A DNA stretch of 64,000 nt from UBA7455 sp026713185 (GTDB taxonomy: Bacteria; Pseudomonadota; Gammaproteobacteria; Pseudomonadales; Azotimanducaceae). Below are positions 26,342 through 36,221 of the stretch, in pieces. The stretch lies in contig OY762456.1 of the NCBI GenBank assembly GCA_963665785.1, forward strand, positions 2,542,001 through 2,606,000, read 5' to 3'. How positions within the stretch are numbered: the stretch's first letter is position 1; each line of letters starts with the position of its first letter. Below the pieces are notes generated by a model. It had not been told where the DNA came from, searched no databases, and worked only from the letters and a program-made list of their open reading frames with translations. The position numbers and the translations under genes are program-made.

Positions 26342-28957
26342 ATGCTTGATTCCTTCTATGTTGTACTCTCACTTCTCATAGTGTTAGGGATTCTGGGGGG
26401 ATCCATCTGCGGCATTGTCGTTGCATTCAAACTCGGTTCATACAACGACAGAATCTATCGTCTCGAGCAGCAGCTGATCCGTTTGAGTTATCCTGCGCGG
26501 GATCCTGATGCGCCACCGGAATCACCACGGGAACCAGTAGAAGAACCCCTCTCTGAAGAAGTCGCTGCGACCACCGGAGACGCTCCATCAACACCGGCAA
26601 AGCTATTTCAACCGGATACCCGTATGGCTGTTGAAGAATCGCCTGTCACGGAAACAATGACATCAGACTTTGTCCACCTGGTCAGAGATAACTGGATGAT
26701 CTGGCTGGGCGGTTTTTGTGTTGCATTGGCCGGAATATTCCTGGCTATCTATACGATTGAACAGGGATTGCTGGGACCCACCGGCAGGGTAATTCTCGGC
26801 ATCATCACTGGAATCGCTCTCCATACCGGAGCGGAATATCTCAGACATCGTACCGGTACATCCCATCCGGCGCTCGGGGCGCTCGCAGGCGCCGGCAGTA
26901 TCACCCTGTTCGCGACAATACTGTCTGCATTGCATCTGTATGCCCTGATCAACCCGACTGTAGCCTTTATATGCCTTGCCGCAGTTGCCCTGGTGACCAT
27001 GTGGATGGCCCTGGTTCATGGGCCGGTTCTGGCAGCGTTCGGCATTCTGGGTGCTTACCTGGTGCCTGTTGTCGTTTCTACGGATGAAGGCCAGATACTC
27101 ATTGCTCTGGTTTACAGTCTCATCATCAGTGCCAGCGCTCTTTTATTACTTCGGTATATTTATCGAAACTGGTTATGGTGGGGATTCATTATTGGTGCTC
27201 TGGGCTGGTGGTGGATCTCGACCCAGGATGCCGGCGCCGATGGCGCCCGTGGTTTTTACCTCTTCGCACTCGGTTACATGATACTGGCATTGCCAACTTT
27301 TAACTGGAAATTGACGCAAGTTGTCCGATTGCCGGAAGAGTCCTGGCATCTTCTCAATTTTATCAGTCACCATAACCCGCAGTGGCAAATTCCTGCCAGC
27401 TTTATGTTGCTGATCATTGCCCAGGGAATATCCATTCTGATGGAACCGGCATTCTTCAATGCAATATTCCTGTGGAGTCCACTCGTACTGCTCACCCTGG
27501 TAGCCGCCAGGTATCAGGAACCACTGAATTACATGCCGTGGTGTCTGTTACTCGTTCAGGCAGTGGCCTGGCTTTTACCGCAAGCGAATCTGCAGGACAA
27601 CAGGGTAAGCCTGGAATTACTGACTGCGCCTGAAGACACCCAGGCATTCTGGTACCTGGGCATCACAAGTCTCCTGTTTTCCGGAGGCGCACTTGCCAAC
27701 TTCGTCAGTTGCCGATTCAGGGCAATCTGGGCATCTCTTGCAGCGCTTGCACCGGTATTGCTGTTGCTCGTCTGTTACCTGCTTACCCCTCGATCACTGG
27801 TGTCACTGGAATGGGGAATCCTGACGGCAATGATCGCCATGGTTTATCTTGGACTGGCCACCGCAAGCATCCGCAAACAGACACCGGATACCCTGGTAAT
27901 CTGGCTGTTTTTCGGCGGTCACTTTGCCCTGTCTCTCGCCGCTGTCATGGTTTTTGAGGCCGCAACTCTGACCCTGGCATTTGCCGTGCAAATGATATCC
28001 ACCGCCTGGATTATCAGACAATTCAATCTACCCTCTCTGGGATGGATCCTTAAAATCGTCGTCGCCATCGTCATCATCCGGCTCACTTTCAATCCCTGGC
28101 TTGCCGGATATAACGATGAAAGTCACTGGACACTGTGGACTTATGGCGGGGCGACTGGCTGTAGCGTTATTGCCGTCTGGCTGTTGCGCCAATGGCCCGC
28201 AATATCACGGTGGACAGAAGGGGCTGCCCTGCATCTGTTTGTTCTGACACTCTGGTCAGAAATACGATACTGGCTATACGACGGTTCCGTGTTTGAAAAC
28301 GACTATACCGTGCTGGAGGCTGGTATCTACGTGCTTTTATTCGGCACTTTGTCACTGGTCTATTACCGCAGGAGCCTGCTCAGTCAGAACCTTCAACAGA
28401 TTTACCGGAATTTCTCCGATCTGCTGGCTCTTATGGCCCTGTTCAATTACGCGGCGATCCTGATTACAACGCTGTTCAGCAGCCCATGGATAACGGATGA
28501 AATAAGCAAGACACCACTGATTAACCTGATGCTTCTGTTGTATGGCGCACCTGTGATCCTGGGCGTTTTATATCTGTTCTTTCATGTTCCCCGGATACGC
28601 TCATTGGCGGCGGGCTTTTCCGGAGTTGCAGCATTTATCTTCATCTCCCTGCAAATCCGGCACCTTTGGCAAGATACCATCGATCTGCATAACCCGACAT
28701 CAAGCGGCGAACTTTACACCTATTCCGCCGTCTGGCTGGTTATGGCCATCGCCACCATCCTGTCTGGCGCCTGGAAACTCGGCATCCAATGCTACAGGGC
28801 GGGCATGATCCTGCTTGCACTGGTGATCGCCAAGATATTCATCGTGGATATGTCCGATCTTGAAGGGTTACTTCGGGTAGCCTCCTTCATGGGTCTGGGA
28901 CTCGCACTGCTGGGTATTTCATTCCTGCATCAGCGTATTCAACTCCTGCAGAATTGA
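26342..28957 (+). CDS. DUF2339 multi-pass membrane protein
   Basis: An 871-residue membrane protein of the DUF2339 family, starting at ATG 26342, 4 bases after thyA. An N-terminal helix (VVLSLLIVLGILGGSICG) is followed by a coiled-coil/Pro-Glu-rich cytosolic linker (residues 35-115: RIYRLEQQLIRL, PPESPREPVEEPLSEE). From there about 20 or more hydrophobic helices run to the C-terminus. The start of the membrane core, DNWMIWLGGFCVALAGIFLAIY, is a conserved family segment. Function is unknown. Being last in the thyA run probably reflects only transcription. Confidence 0.88.
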   Translation: MLDSFYVVLSLLIVLGILGGSICGIVVAFKLGSYNDRIYRLEQQLIRLSYPARDPDAPPESPREPVEEPLSEEVAATTGDAPSTPAKLFQPDTRMAVEESPVTETMTSDFVHLVRDNWMIWLGGFCVALAGIFLAIYTIEQGLLGPTGRVILGIITGIALHTGAEYLRHRTGTSHPALGALAGAGSITLFATILSALHLYALINPTVAFICLAAVALVTMWMALVHGPVLAAFGILGAYLVPVVVSTDEGQILIALVYSLIISASALLLLRYIYRNWLWWGFIIGALGWWWISTQDAGADGARGFYLFALGYMILALPTFNWKLTQVVRLPEESWHLLNFISHHNPQWQIPASFMLLIIAQGISILMEPAFFNAIFLWSPLVLLTLVAARYQEPLNYMPWCLLLVQAVAWLLPQANLQDNRVSLELLTAPEDTQAFWYLGITSLLFSGGALANFVSCRFRAIWASLAALAPVLLLLVCYLLTPRSLVSLEWGILTAMIAMVYLGLATASIRKQTPDTLVIWLFFGGHFALSLAAVMVFEAATLTLAFAVQMISTAWIIRQFNLPSLGWILKIVVAIVIIRLTFNPWLAGYNDESHWTLWTYGGATGCSVIAVWLLRQWPAISRWTEGAALHLFVLTLWSEIRYWLYDGSVFENDYTVLEAGIYVLLFGTLSLVYYRRSLLSQNLQQIYRNFSDLLALMALFNYAAILITTLFSSPWITDEISKTPLINLMLLLYGAPVILGVLYLFFHVPRIRSLAAGFSGVAAFIFISLQIRHLWQDTIDLHNPTSSGELYTYSAVWLVMAIATILSGAWKLGIQCYRAGMILLALVIAKIFIVDMSDLEGLLRVASFMGLGLALLGISFLHQRIQLLQN

Positions 28958-28967
28958 ATTTCGGTGG

Positions 28968-30125
28968 CTAGAATGACCGGGGCAAGTCAAGTACATGTTC
29001 TCCCAGATAACTCAAGATCAGATTAGTGGAAATGGGTGCTATCTGGTAGAGTCTGGTTTCCCGGAATTTACGTTCAATATGATATTCTTTGGCAAAGGCA
29101 AATCCACCGTGAGTCTGCATACACACATCCCCTGCCCCCCAGGAAGCCTCTGAAGCGAGCATCTTGGCCATGTTTGCTTCTGCCCCGCAGGGCTCACCGG
29201 CATCAAACATCCGTGCTGCTTTTTCCACCATCAGGGATGCCGCTTCAACTTCCGTATAACAGCGTGCAATGGGGAACTGAACACCCTGGTTCTGGCCGAT
29301 CGGACGACCAAATACAATGCGTTCACGGGCATAGGCACTGGCTTTATCGATGAAATACCTGCCATCGCCAACGCACTCCGCAGCAATCAGGATACGCTCT
29401 GCATTCATGCCATCCAGAATCACCCTGAAGCCTTCGTCCTCTTCTCCCAGCAGGTTATCAGCCGAGATGTGCAGATCATCAAAAAACAGTTCACATGAGT
29501 GATGGTTGATCATCGACTCGATGGGGCGAATCTCGAGTCCATTCCCAATCGCGGCAGAGACATCAATAATAAAGGCTGACAAGCCCCGGGTTTTTCTGCT
29601 CACCTGCTCTCGAGGGGTGGTCCTTGCCAGTAATATCATAAGATCCGAATGCTCAATACGGCTGATCCATACTTTTTGACCGTTGATGACATACTCATCG
29701 CCATCACGGCGGGCAAATGTTTTCAGGTTTGTGGTATCAGTACCGGTCGAAGGTTCCGTAACACCAAAGCTTTGCAGACGAAGTTCACCGGCAGCGATCG
29801 CCGACAGATAAGTCTTTTTCTGTACCTCGTTGCCATGTCGCAACACTGACCCCATGACATACATCTGGGCATGACAGGCACCCGCATGAGCGCCGGAACG
29901 GCAGACTTCCTCCATCACAACCGCTGCTTCATATACGCCCAGTCCGGCTCCGCCGTATTCTTCCGGTATCAGTACCGTGAGGAATCCCGAGGTTGTCAAT
30001 TCCCGGACAAAATCTGTGGGATAACCGCGTTCACGATCCAACTGCAGCCAGTAATCTTCTCCATACTGATCGCAGAGATGCCTGACCGATTTTCGGATCT
30101 CCAGAATGTCATCTTGTTCTGCCAT
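28968..30125 (-). CDS. Acyl-CoA dehydrogenase
   Basis: A 385-residue FAD acyl-CoA dehydrogenase that makes trans-2-enoyl-CoA. Motifs are LIPEEYGGAGLGVYEAAVVMEEV (N-domain; shown in part), FGVTEPSTGTDTTNLKTFA (flavin/substrate contacts), YVINGQKVWIS, RIVFGRPIGQNQGVQFPIA and the C-terminal MQTHGGFAFAKEYHIERKFRE. The usual post-helix tail is RLYQIAPISTNLILSYL, unlike the GT-EI tail of short/medium-chain enzymes. It ends convergently, 10 bases from the DUF2339 gene. The small DUF1244 gene lies upstream. The exact acyl chain is unclear. Confidence 0.9.
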   Translation of the reverse strand: MAEQDDILEIRKSVRHLCDQYGEDYWLQLDRERGYPTDFVRELTTSGFLTVLIPEEYGGAGLGVYEAAVVMEEVCRSGAHAGACHAQMYVMGSVLRHGNEVQKKTYLSAIAAGELRLQSFGVTEPSTGTDTTNLKTFARRDGDEYVINGQKVWISRIEHSDLMILLARTTPREQVSRKTRGLSAFIIDVSAAIGNGLEIRPIESMINHHSCELFFDDLHISADNLLGEEDEGFRVILDGMNAERILIAAECVGDGRYFIDKASAYARERIVFGRPIGQNQGVQFPIARCYTEVEAASLMVEKAARMFDAGEPCGAEANMAKMLASEASWGAGDVCMQTHGGFAFAKEYHIERKFRETRLYQIAPISTNLILSYLGEHVLDLPRSF

Positions 30126-30173
30126 ATATACAGGCCTTTGGACGAATTACCTGATAAAAGAATCGAATGTCAT

Positions 30174-30464
30174 TCAGTTGTCTCCGGCTTTGAATGCAGC
30201 CTGTTGTTCGGCGGTCGCTTCCTGTTGAAAGTTTTGCTTCCACTCCGCATAGGGCATGCCGTAAATTATTTCTCTGGCCTCTTCATAATCCAGATCAATT
30301 CCTTTATCCTCTGCTGCTGCTTTATACCACTTGCTGAGACAATTGCGACAAAAACCGGCAAGATTCATCAGGTCTATATTCTGAACATCCTTGTTTTCAT
30401 CCAAATGCTGAATCAGACGACGAAATGTTTCCGCCTCTAACGTCAATCGAGTGTTGTCATCCAC
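30174..30464 (-). CDS. DUF1244 family protein
   Basis: A small soluble protein of 96 residues with the highly conserved DUF1244 core: TFRRLIQHLDENKDVQNID, then NLAGFCRNCLSKWY with its Cys pair and IYGMPYAEWK. Function of the family is unknown. I choose GTG at 30464, which follows AAGAGG at 9 bases and matches the usual N-terminus (DDNTRLTLEAE); the upstream in-frame ATGs at 30497 and 30509 would add an atypical Cys/Phe-rich leader. It is divergent from rapA (gap about 67 bases). Confidence 0.85.
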   Translation of the reverse strand: MDDNTRLTLEAETFRRLIQHLDENKDVQNIDLMNLAGFCRNCLSKWYKAAAEDKGIDLDYEEAREIIYGMPYAEWKQNFQQEATAEQQAAFKAGDN

Positions 30465-30531
30465 CTGGCTATACCTCTTGAATAAATTATGGAACATACA
30501 ATAACGCAACCTAAATCCAGGTTACAAACGG

Positions 30532-33339
30532 ATGACTGAATTCAGACCCGGTCAAAAGTGGATCAGCAACGCTGAACCGGAACTCGGCATGGGCAAGGTC
30601 ACACAGTTACAGGAACGTCAGGTTTCCCTTTACTTTGAGATAACCGGTGAAGAGCGAACCTATGCCAAACGGGAAGCACCCCTGACCCGGGTAAAGTTTA
30701 ATCCGGGAGATGAATTGCTGACCCTTGATGCAGCCCAAGTGACAGTCACTTCAGTAACGGAAGAAAACGGATTTTATACCTATTTCGGCGACAGTAACGG
30801 AGCCAGTATCAGTGTTGTGGAGACAGAACTGGACCCGGGTGTACGCTTCAGCAAACCGGAAGAACGTCTGTTTGCCTATCAACTGGATGATAATAGATGG
30901 TTTAACCTGCGTTACAGGTCGCTGATGCAATCGGCAAAACTTGCGGCGTCGAATTCAAAAGGATTGTATGGTCCAAGGGTTTCCCTGATTCCGCATCAAT
31001 TTTATATCGCCAATGAGGTTGCCAACCGCTTTGCACCCCGTGTGCTCCTGGCAGATGAAGTCGGACTGGGCAAAACCATTGAGGCAGGACTGATCATTCA
31101 TCAGCAACTGCATACTGCTCAGGCAAACCGGGTGTTGATCATCGTTCCACAGCCGCTCACCTTTCAATGGTTTGTTGAGATGATCCGGCGTTTCAACCTG
31201 CAATTCACTGTCCTCGACGAATCACGATGTATCCAGATTGAACAGGATAACGCCTCCGGGTCCGAAGATCAGGATACCGGGTTGACGAACCCATTTGAGG
31301 CACAGCAGCTTATGCTCTGTTCACTGGGATTGTTTATGGACAATACAAAACGGCTGTCCCAGGCGCTTGACACCGATTGGGATCTGGTTGTCGTTGATGA
31401 AGCGCATCACCTGAGATGGACACAGGAGAATGCCAGTAACGAGTATCGTGTGGTGGACCTGATTTCACAGGTATCGAGAGGACTTCTTCTCCTGACGGCA
31501 ACTCCGGAACAATTGGGTCGCACCGGCCACTTTGCCCGATTGCGATTACTGGATCCGAATCGATTCCACGAATATGAATCATTCATCAAGGAGGAGTCCA
31601 GGTATGAGCATGTGGCGAATGCAGTCAACAAACTTGTCAAAGGAACAGATTCAGAAAATGCCAGGCTTGCCATTTCCAATCTGGTTGCAGCGGGGGCTCA
31701 ACTTTCTGATGACGAACTCATCAGTAGTCTGCTGGACCGACATGGTACCGGACGCGTGTTGTTCCGCAATGTACGCAACTCCATCCGGGGACTGCCGCGG
31801 CGAAACCTGATCAGTTACCCCCTGAAGGCGCCTGATCATTATTCGACCGGAAGATTCAATCCGGAGGCGGAACACGCTGGATGGGTTGATATCGATCCCA
31901 GGGTATTTTGGCTGGTTGATCTGCTGGGCAGTTCTGATACCAAATACCTGGTGATCTGCTCACGCCGGCAAACAGCTGTTGAACTGGATAAAAAGATCCG
32001 GGAAACCACCACAATCAGATCAACTGCCTTCCACGAAGGTATGGACCTGGTGGCCAGAGACCGGTCCGCCAGTTATTTCTCGGAAACTTACAAGGGAGCT
32101 CAGGTCATGATCTGCTCTGAGATCGGAAGTGAAGGGAGAAATTTTCAATTCGCCAGCCATCTGGTGATGTTTGACCTGCCCACGCAGCCTGACCTGATTG
32201 AGCAACGCATTGGACGCCTGGACCGGATCGGTCAGATGAATGATGTCACGATACACATGCCTTACCTGACAGGAACTGCTCAGGAAAAATTATTTCACTG
32301 GTTTCACCAGGGAATGGATCTGTTCAAGGAACCCAATCCGGTTGCACAGACTCTGGCTGATGAGTTGCTGGTCGAACTCCCCGACACAGACCTGACGGAA
32401 CTGATCGACAAGACAAAGCGACTCAACCTGGAAAGAAAAAATATTCTCAGCAAAGGACGGGACCGTCTGCTGGAACTCAATTCTCACAATCCTGATAAAT
32501 CAGCCCAAATTGTTAATGACGTTGCCAATAATCAGGGTGGAAAGTTTCTGGAAGACTATATGGAGACCTCCTTTGAGATGTTCGGTCTGGAATCCGAATT
32601 TCTGGGGGATGGTGTATTCAATGTAATACCGACTGAGAGCATGATTCGGAATTTTTCCGCCAGTTTTGAAACCTGGAATCGTTTCCATTACCCGGAGTTA
32701 CCGGAAGAAGGCATCCGGATAACCTATGACCGGGAGACAGCATTGGCCAGAGAAGATGTCAGTTTCTTCACCTGGGAGCATCCGATAGTCCGGCAGGCAC
32801 TGGATATCGTGCTGTCCGATGTAACCGGCAACAGCACCATGATTGCCATTAAACATCCAGCACTGAAACCAGGGACACTGCTGCTGGAAACACTGCATGT
32901 CTTCGATTGTGCTGCCCCTGCAGAACTCAACTTTGGCCAATACCTGCCAGCGAAGGTACTGCGCTGCCTGATAACGCCCAATCTCGATGATATGGCACAT
33001 CGTATTCAATTCCAGACTTTCAATAAAGAGGTTCTGGACGTTCCTGCGTCTGCACTACAAAAAATTATCGACAGTCAATCGGATGGTATCAAAGCCATGC
33101 TGGAAAAGGCGAAATCGAAGGCGGACAATTATCTTGTTGAACACATCCAGACAACCCGCATGAGGACCAGTGACACCCTGGGTGCAGAACTGCTAAGGCT
33201 CACCGAACTCAAGAAACTCAATTCCAATGTCCGGGAAGAGGAAATCGAATATCTGGCCTTGAGCAGAAAAATTCTACTGAATGCAATCGACAACGCTCAA
33301 ATGCGCCTTGATGCAATTCGCATTATTGTTGTTGCCTGA
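30532..33339 (+). CDS. rapA: RNA polymerase-associated ATPase RapA
   Basis: A 935-residue Swi2/Snf2 ATPase that binds RNA polymerase and helps it recycle. The N-terminal tandem Tudor-like domains begin at FRPGQKWISNAEPELGMGKV. The helicase core has Walker A LLADEVGLGKTIEAG near residues 181-195, DEAH box VVDEAHHL, LLTATPEQLGRTG (motif III), and motif V/VI in SEIGSEGRNFQFA and QRIGRLDRIGQ. C-terminal regions match RapA (968 residues in E. coli). It starts at ATG 30532 and is divergent from the DUF1244 gene. Confidence 0.95.
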   Translation: MTEFRPGQKWISNAEPELGMGKVTQLQERQVSLYFEITGEERTYAKREAPLTRVKFNPGDELLTLDAAQVTVTSVTEENGFYTYFGDSNGASISVVETELDPGVRFSKPEERLFAYQLDDNRWFNLRYRSLMQSAKLAASNSKGLYGPRVSLIPHQFYIANEVANRFAPRVLLADEVGLGKTIEAGLIIHQQLHTAQANRVLIIVPQPLTFQWFVEMIRRFNLQFTVLDESRCIQIEQDNASGSEDQDTGLTNPFEAQQLMLCSLGLFMDNTKRLSQALDTDWDLVVVDEAHHLRWTQENASNEYRVVDLISQVSRGLLLLTATPEQLGRTGHFARLRLLDPNRFHEYESFIKEESRYEHVANAVNKLVKGTDSENARLAISNLVAAGAQLSDDELISSLLDRHGTGRVLFRNVRNSIRGLPRRNLISYPLKAPDHYSTGRFNPEAEHAGWVDIDPRVFWLVDLLGSSDTKYLVICSRRQTAVELDKKIRETTTIRSTAFHEGMDLVARDRSASYFSETYKGAQVMICSEIGSEGRNFQFASHLVMFDLPTQPDLIEQRIGRLDRIGQMNDVTIHMPYLTGTAQEKLFHWFHQGMDLFKEPNPVAQTLADELLVELPDTDLTELIDKTKRLNLERKNILSKGRDRLLELNSHNPDKSAQIVNDVANNQGGKFLEDYMETSFEMFGLESEFLGDGVFNVIPTESMIRNFSASFETWNRFHYPELPEEGIRITYDRETALAREDVSFFTWEHPIVRQALDIVLSDVTGNSTMIAIKHPALKPGTLLLETLHVFDCAAPAELNFGQYLPAKVLRCLITPNLDDMAHRIQFQTFNKEVLDVPASALQKIIDSQSDGIKAMLEKAKSKADNYLVEHIQTTRMRTSDTLGAELLRLTELKKLNSNVREEEIEYLALSRKILLNAIDNAQMRLDAIRIIVVA

Positions 33340-33481
33340 CGGATTGATATAAAAATCTACCCGCAACAGACAAGAAAACCCAGTGTCAATTTTCTGATTG
33401 GTTGTGAACTGGCATAGCCTCAGAATCAACGATGTAAATCCGGTAGAATATGACGCTTTGTCGATTGGCAGGAGGATAAAC

Positions 33482-34687
33482 ATGGCGGGAATGGTCATTG
33501 CAGGAGGTGGACAGGCCGCCGGACAGGCCGTTGCAAGCCTTCGGCAGGCAGGATACAAGGGCGCCATTACTCTGTTTGGTGCAGAAACCTACCCTCCTTA
33601 TCAACGTCCACCATTATCCAAACAGTATCTGTCAGGTGAGTACGGGCTGGATCGTGTCTATCTCAGACCTGAAAAATTCTATGCTGACAGGGATGTCGAC
33701 CTTAAGCTGGGCGTGACCGTCTCCGGGATCAACCCTGCTGCTCATACCATTTCCACATCCGAAGGCAATGGCATGACGTACGACAAATTGCTGATCGCCA
33801 CGGGTAGCCGACCGCGGATTCTTGATATCCCTGGCAGTGACCTGGATGGCACTTATTATCTGCGGACCATTGCAGATGTGGACGCCATACGGCAAGCCAT
33901 GCAATCAGCACGAAACTTATGCATTATTGGCGGCGGTTATATTGGACTGGAAGTAGCATCGATCGCCGTTAAGTCAGGTCTCAACGTGAATGTCCTTGAG
34001 ATGGAATCGAGAATCCTGAAACGGGTAACCACTCCGGAAATGAGTGAATTCTATCATGAACTGCACACCAGCCACGGTGTAAACATCACACTGAATTCGA
34101 CAGTGGAAAGGTTTGCAGGAAAGAACAAAGTTGCAGAAATATTTTGCGGTGACAGCCGTTTCGAGGCGGACCTGGTCATCGTAGGCATAGGCATTATCCC
34201 CAATATTGAACTGGCTGAAAAGGCAGGGCTTGAATGTGATAATGGCATCCTGGTTAACGAGCGTTGTCAAACTTCAAAACCCGATATCTATGCTGCGGGG
34301 GATTGTACAAATCATCCCAATCCGATATTGGGCCGTCGCCTTCGTCTGGAGTCCGTACCCAACGCAATGGAGCAGGCACGGGTGGCCGCCACGAACATGA
34401 ATGGCGGCGACAGCATCTATGATTCCGTGCCCTGGTTCTGGTCTGACCAATACGATTTGAAACTGCAGATGGTTGGTTTTTCATCCGATGGTGACAATCA
34501 GGTAGTACGAGGTGACAGAAAATCCAGTCAGTTTGCAGTTTTCTACCTCAAGAACGATGCTGTTGTCGCTGTGGATGCCATAAACAGTCCCAGAGAATTT
34601 CTGGTCTGCAAGCGGCTTTATGGGAAGACCGTGGATACCGGGAAACTTCAGGATCCCGGGATCGACCTGAAATCTCTGATGTCCTGA
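33482..34687 (+). CDS. Ferredoxin/rubredoxin-type FAD reductase
   Basis: A 401-residue NAD(P)H-dependent FAD reductase of the ferredoxin reductase family used by class I P450s and dioxygenases. The start at ATG 33482 has a strong AGGAGG 6 bases upstream; earlier in-frame codons are non-coding. The FAD-binding motif is VIAGGGQAAGQAVASL, the NAD motif is LCIIGGGYIGLEVAS, the second FAD motif is DIYAAGDCTNHPNP. The substrate loop YPPYQRPPLSKQYLSGEY is typical of this group. A 2Fe-2S ferredoxin follows 85 bases downstream, so the pair makes an electron-transfer chain. A P450 that could use it lies about 23 kb away; that link is inference. Confidence 0.9.
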   Translation: MAGMVIAGGGQAAGQAVASLRQAGYKGAITLFGAETYPPYQRPPLSKQYLSGEYGLDRVYLRPEKFYADRDVDLKLGVTVSGINPAAHTISTSEGNGMTYDKLLIATGSRPRILDIPGSDLDGTYYLRTIADVDAIRQAMQSARNLCIIGGGYIGLEVASIAVKSGLNVNVLEMESRILKRVTTPEMSEFYHELHTSHGVNITLNSTVERFAGKNKVAEIFCGDSRFEADLVIVGIGIIPNIELAEKAGLECDNGILVNERCQTSKPDIYAAGDCTNHPNPILGRRLRLESVPNAMEQARVAATNMNGGDSIYDSVPWFWSDQYDLKLQMVGFSSDGDNQVVRGDRKSSQFAVFYLKNDAVVAVDAINSPREFLVCKRLYGKTVDTGKLQDPGIDLKSLMS

Positions 34688-34772
34688 CCTCAAAGAAGAA
34701 AATCCTGTTCGTCAAGTAAGCAGAGACAGTTTAAATAGAATATCATGCACCCATGAACGCATGGAGACGGTA

Positions 34773-35093
34773 ATGCCACAGATCAGATTTATAGAGCACG
34801 ATGGTACGGAACATGAAATTGAAGCCATCAATGGTGACTCGATTATGGTGACCGCGATCAACAACCTCGTACCCGGTATTGATGCCGATTGTGGTGGGGA
34901 ATGCTCCTGTGCGACGTGTCACGTAATCATTGATCCCGACTGGATGGACTCTGTTGGACAACCTTCAGAGAGAGAAGACTCCATGCTGGATCTGAACCCT
35001 GACCGTGAAGAAAATTCCCGTCTGAGTTGCCAGATTCAGGTCCGTGATGATCTTGACGGTATAATCGTCAACCTGCCTGAGTTCCAGTATTGA
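34773..35093 (+). CDS. 2Fe-2S ferredoxin (adrenodoxin/putidaredoxin type)
   Basis: A 106-residue ferredoxin with the four cluster Cys in DADCGGECSCATCHV and LSCQIQV (Cx5Cx2C...C spacing), as in adrenodoxin and putidaredoxin. ATG 34773 is chosen because GGAG precedes it; an ATG 12 bases upstream would add METV. It follows the FAD reductase directly and would carry electrons from NAD(P)H to a P450 or another acceptor. Confidence 0.92.
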   Translation: MPQIRFIEHDGTEHEIEAINGDSIMVTAINNLVPGIDADCGGECSCATCHVIIDPDWMDSVGQPSEREDSMLDLNPDREENSRLSCQIQVRDDLDGIIVNLPEFQY

Positions 35094-35150
35094 AGCAGAT
35101 CAGGATTGAAGATCCTAATCAGGCAACCATTCAAACGGTGGGTCCGGCGA

Positions 35151-36137
35151 ATGGCTGATGGCTGTTTGCTGGTAGGCGACATAGGTGGTACAAATGTCCG
35201 GTTCGCGCTCGCAAATGATGGTGGGGCTGAAGGTTATGCCCATGAGCTATCGCTGAAGTGTGCCGACTTCGAGTCACCTGAGGAAGCGATCAACGCCTAT
35301 CTCCAGGAGGTTCAAGCTCCCGCACCCCGGGTCATCTGTCTTGCCGCTGCCGGACCGGTCATCAAAGGTGAGGTGCAATTTACCAACAATTCCTGGCGCC
35401 TTATTGAAGAAAATCTAAGGGAAACATTTCACACAGAACACGTGCGGCTGATGAATGATTTCGAAGCAATTGCCTACTCGCTGCCTCTGCTGAGTGATGC
35501 AGACTGTATCAACCTGGGTCCCGTATTGAAGGGAGGTCTTGGCGGTGGCAACTATACGGCTGGTGTTCTCGGCCCCGGTACCGGACTTGGTGCGGCTGGT
35601 CTGGTGAGTCACGGTGATGCCACCCTCCCCCTCGTAACGGAAGCCGGACATGTCGGTTTCGCACCGGAAACACCTCTGCAACTGGATTTGTTAGTCCAGT
35701 TACGGCAACGTTACGATCGGGTTTCGGATGAACGGCTGGTGTCAGGCGGTGGGTTGGAAAACATCTACTGGGGGCTGGGTCGATTACAAAACATTGCTGC
35801 ATCACCACTCTCCGCCGGCGAGATCTTCAGTCACTGCCAAAAGGAATCACACATGCTCGCTGTTCAGGCTGTCGATCTGTTTTACGAAATTCTGGGCCAG
35901 GTGGCCGGTAACCTGGCACTCACACTTGGAGCATATCAAGGCATCTATCTTGCCGGCGGGATGGTAAAGCGATATCCGGAGATGATTGCCGGGAGCCGTT
36001 TCCGTGAGGGATTTGAGAACAAGGGACGGCATGGCAGGATCATGCGAACGATCCCGACTTTACTGATTCAGCACAAACAACCGGGTTTACTGGGAGCAAG
36101 CAGAGTTGCTACGAGGCTCTTGGGTGACTCACTCTGA
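35151..36137 (+). CDS. glk: Glucokinase
   Basis: A 328-residue proteobacterial-type glucokinase that makes glucose 6-phosphate with ATP. The phosphate-binding N-terminus is LVGDIGGTNVRFAL; the catalytic Asp is in HVRLMNDFEAIAYS; the nucleotide motif is LGPGTGLGAAGLV and the metal/sugar region TEAGHVGFAP. The start is ATG 35151 rather than the TTG at 35106. It lies downstream of the ferredoxin gene and may be read from the same transcript, but the functions are not related. Confidence 0.9.
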   Translation: MADGCLLVGDIGGTNVRFALANDGGAEGYAHELSLKCADFESPEEAINAYLQEVQAPAPRVICLAAAGPVIKGEVQFTNNSWRLIEENLRETFHTEHVRLMNDFEAIAYSLPLLSDADCINLGPVLKGGLGGGNYTAGVLGPGTGLGAAGLVSHGDATLPLVTEAGHVGFAPETPLQLDLLVQLRQRYDRVSDERLVSGGGLENIYWGLGRLQNIAASPLSAGEIFSHCQKESHMLAVQAVDLFYEILGQVAGNLALTLGAYQGIYLAGGMVKRYPEMIAGSRFREGFENKGRHGRIMRTIPTLLIQHKQPGLLGASRVATRLLGDSL

Positions 36138-36221
36138 AATTGAACCGGTATGCCTTGCGTATCAACATTCTCCTATTGTACCGTTGGTACTTACGGGGTC
36201 ATTACAATTCAGGAGAATTCA

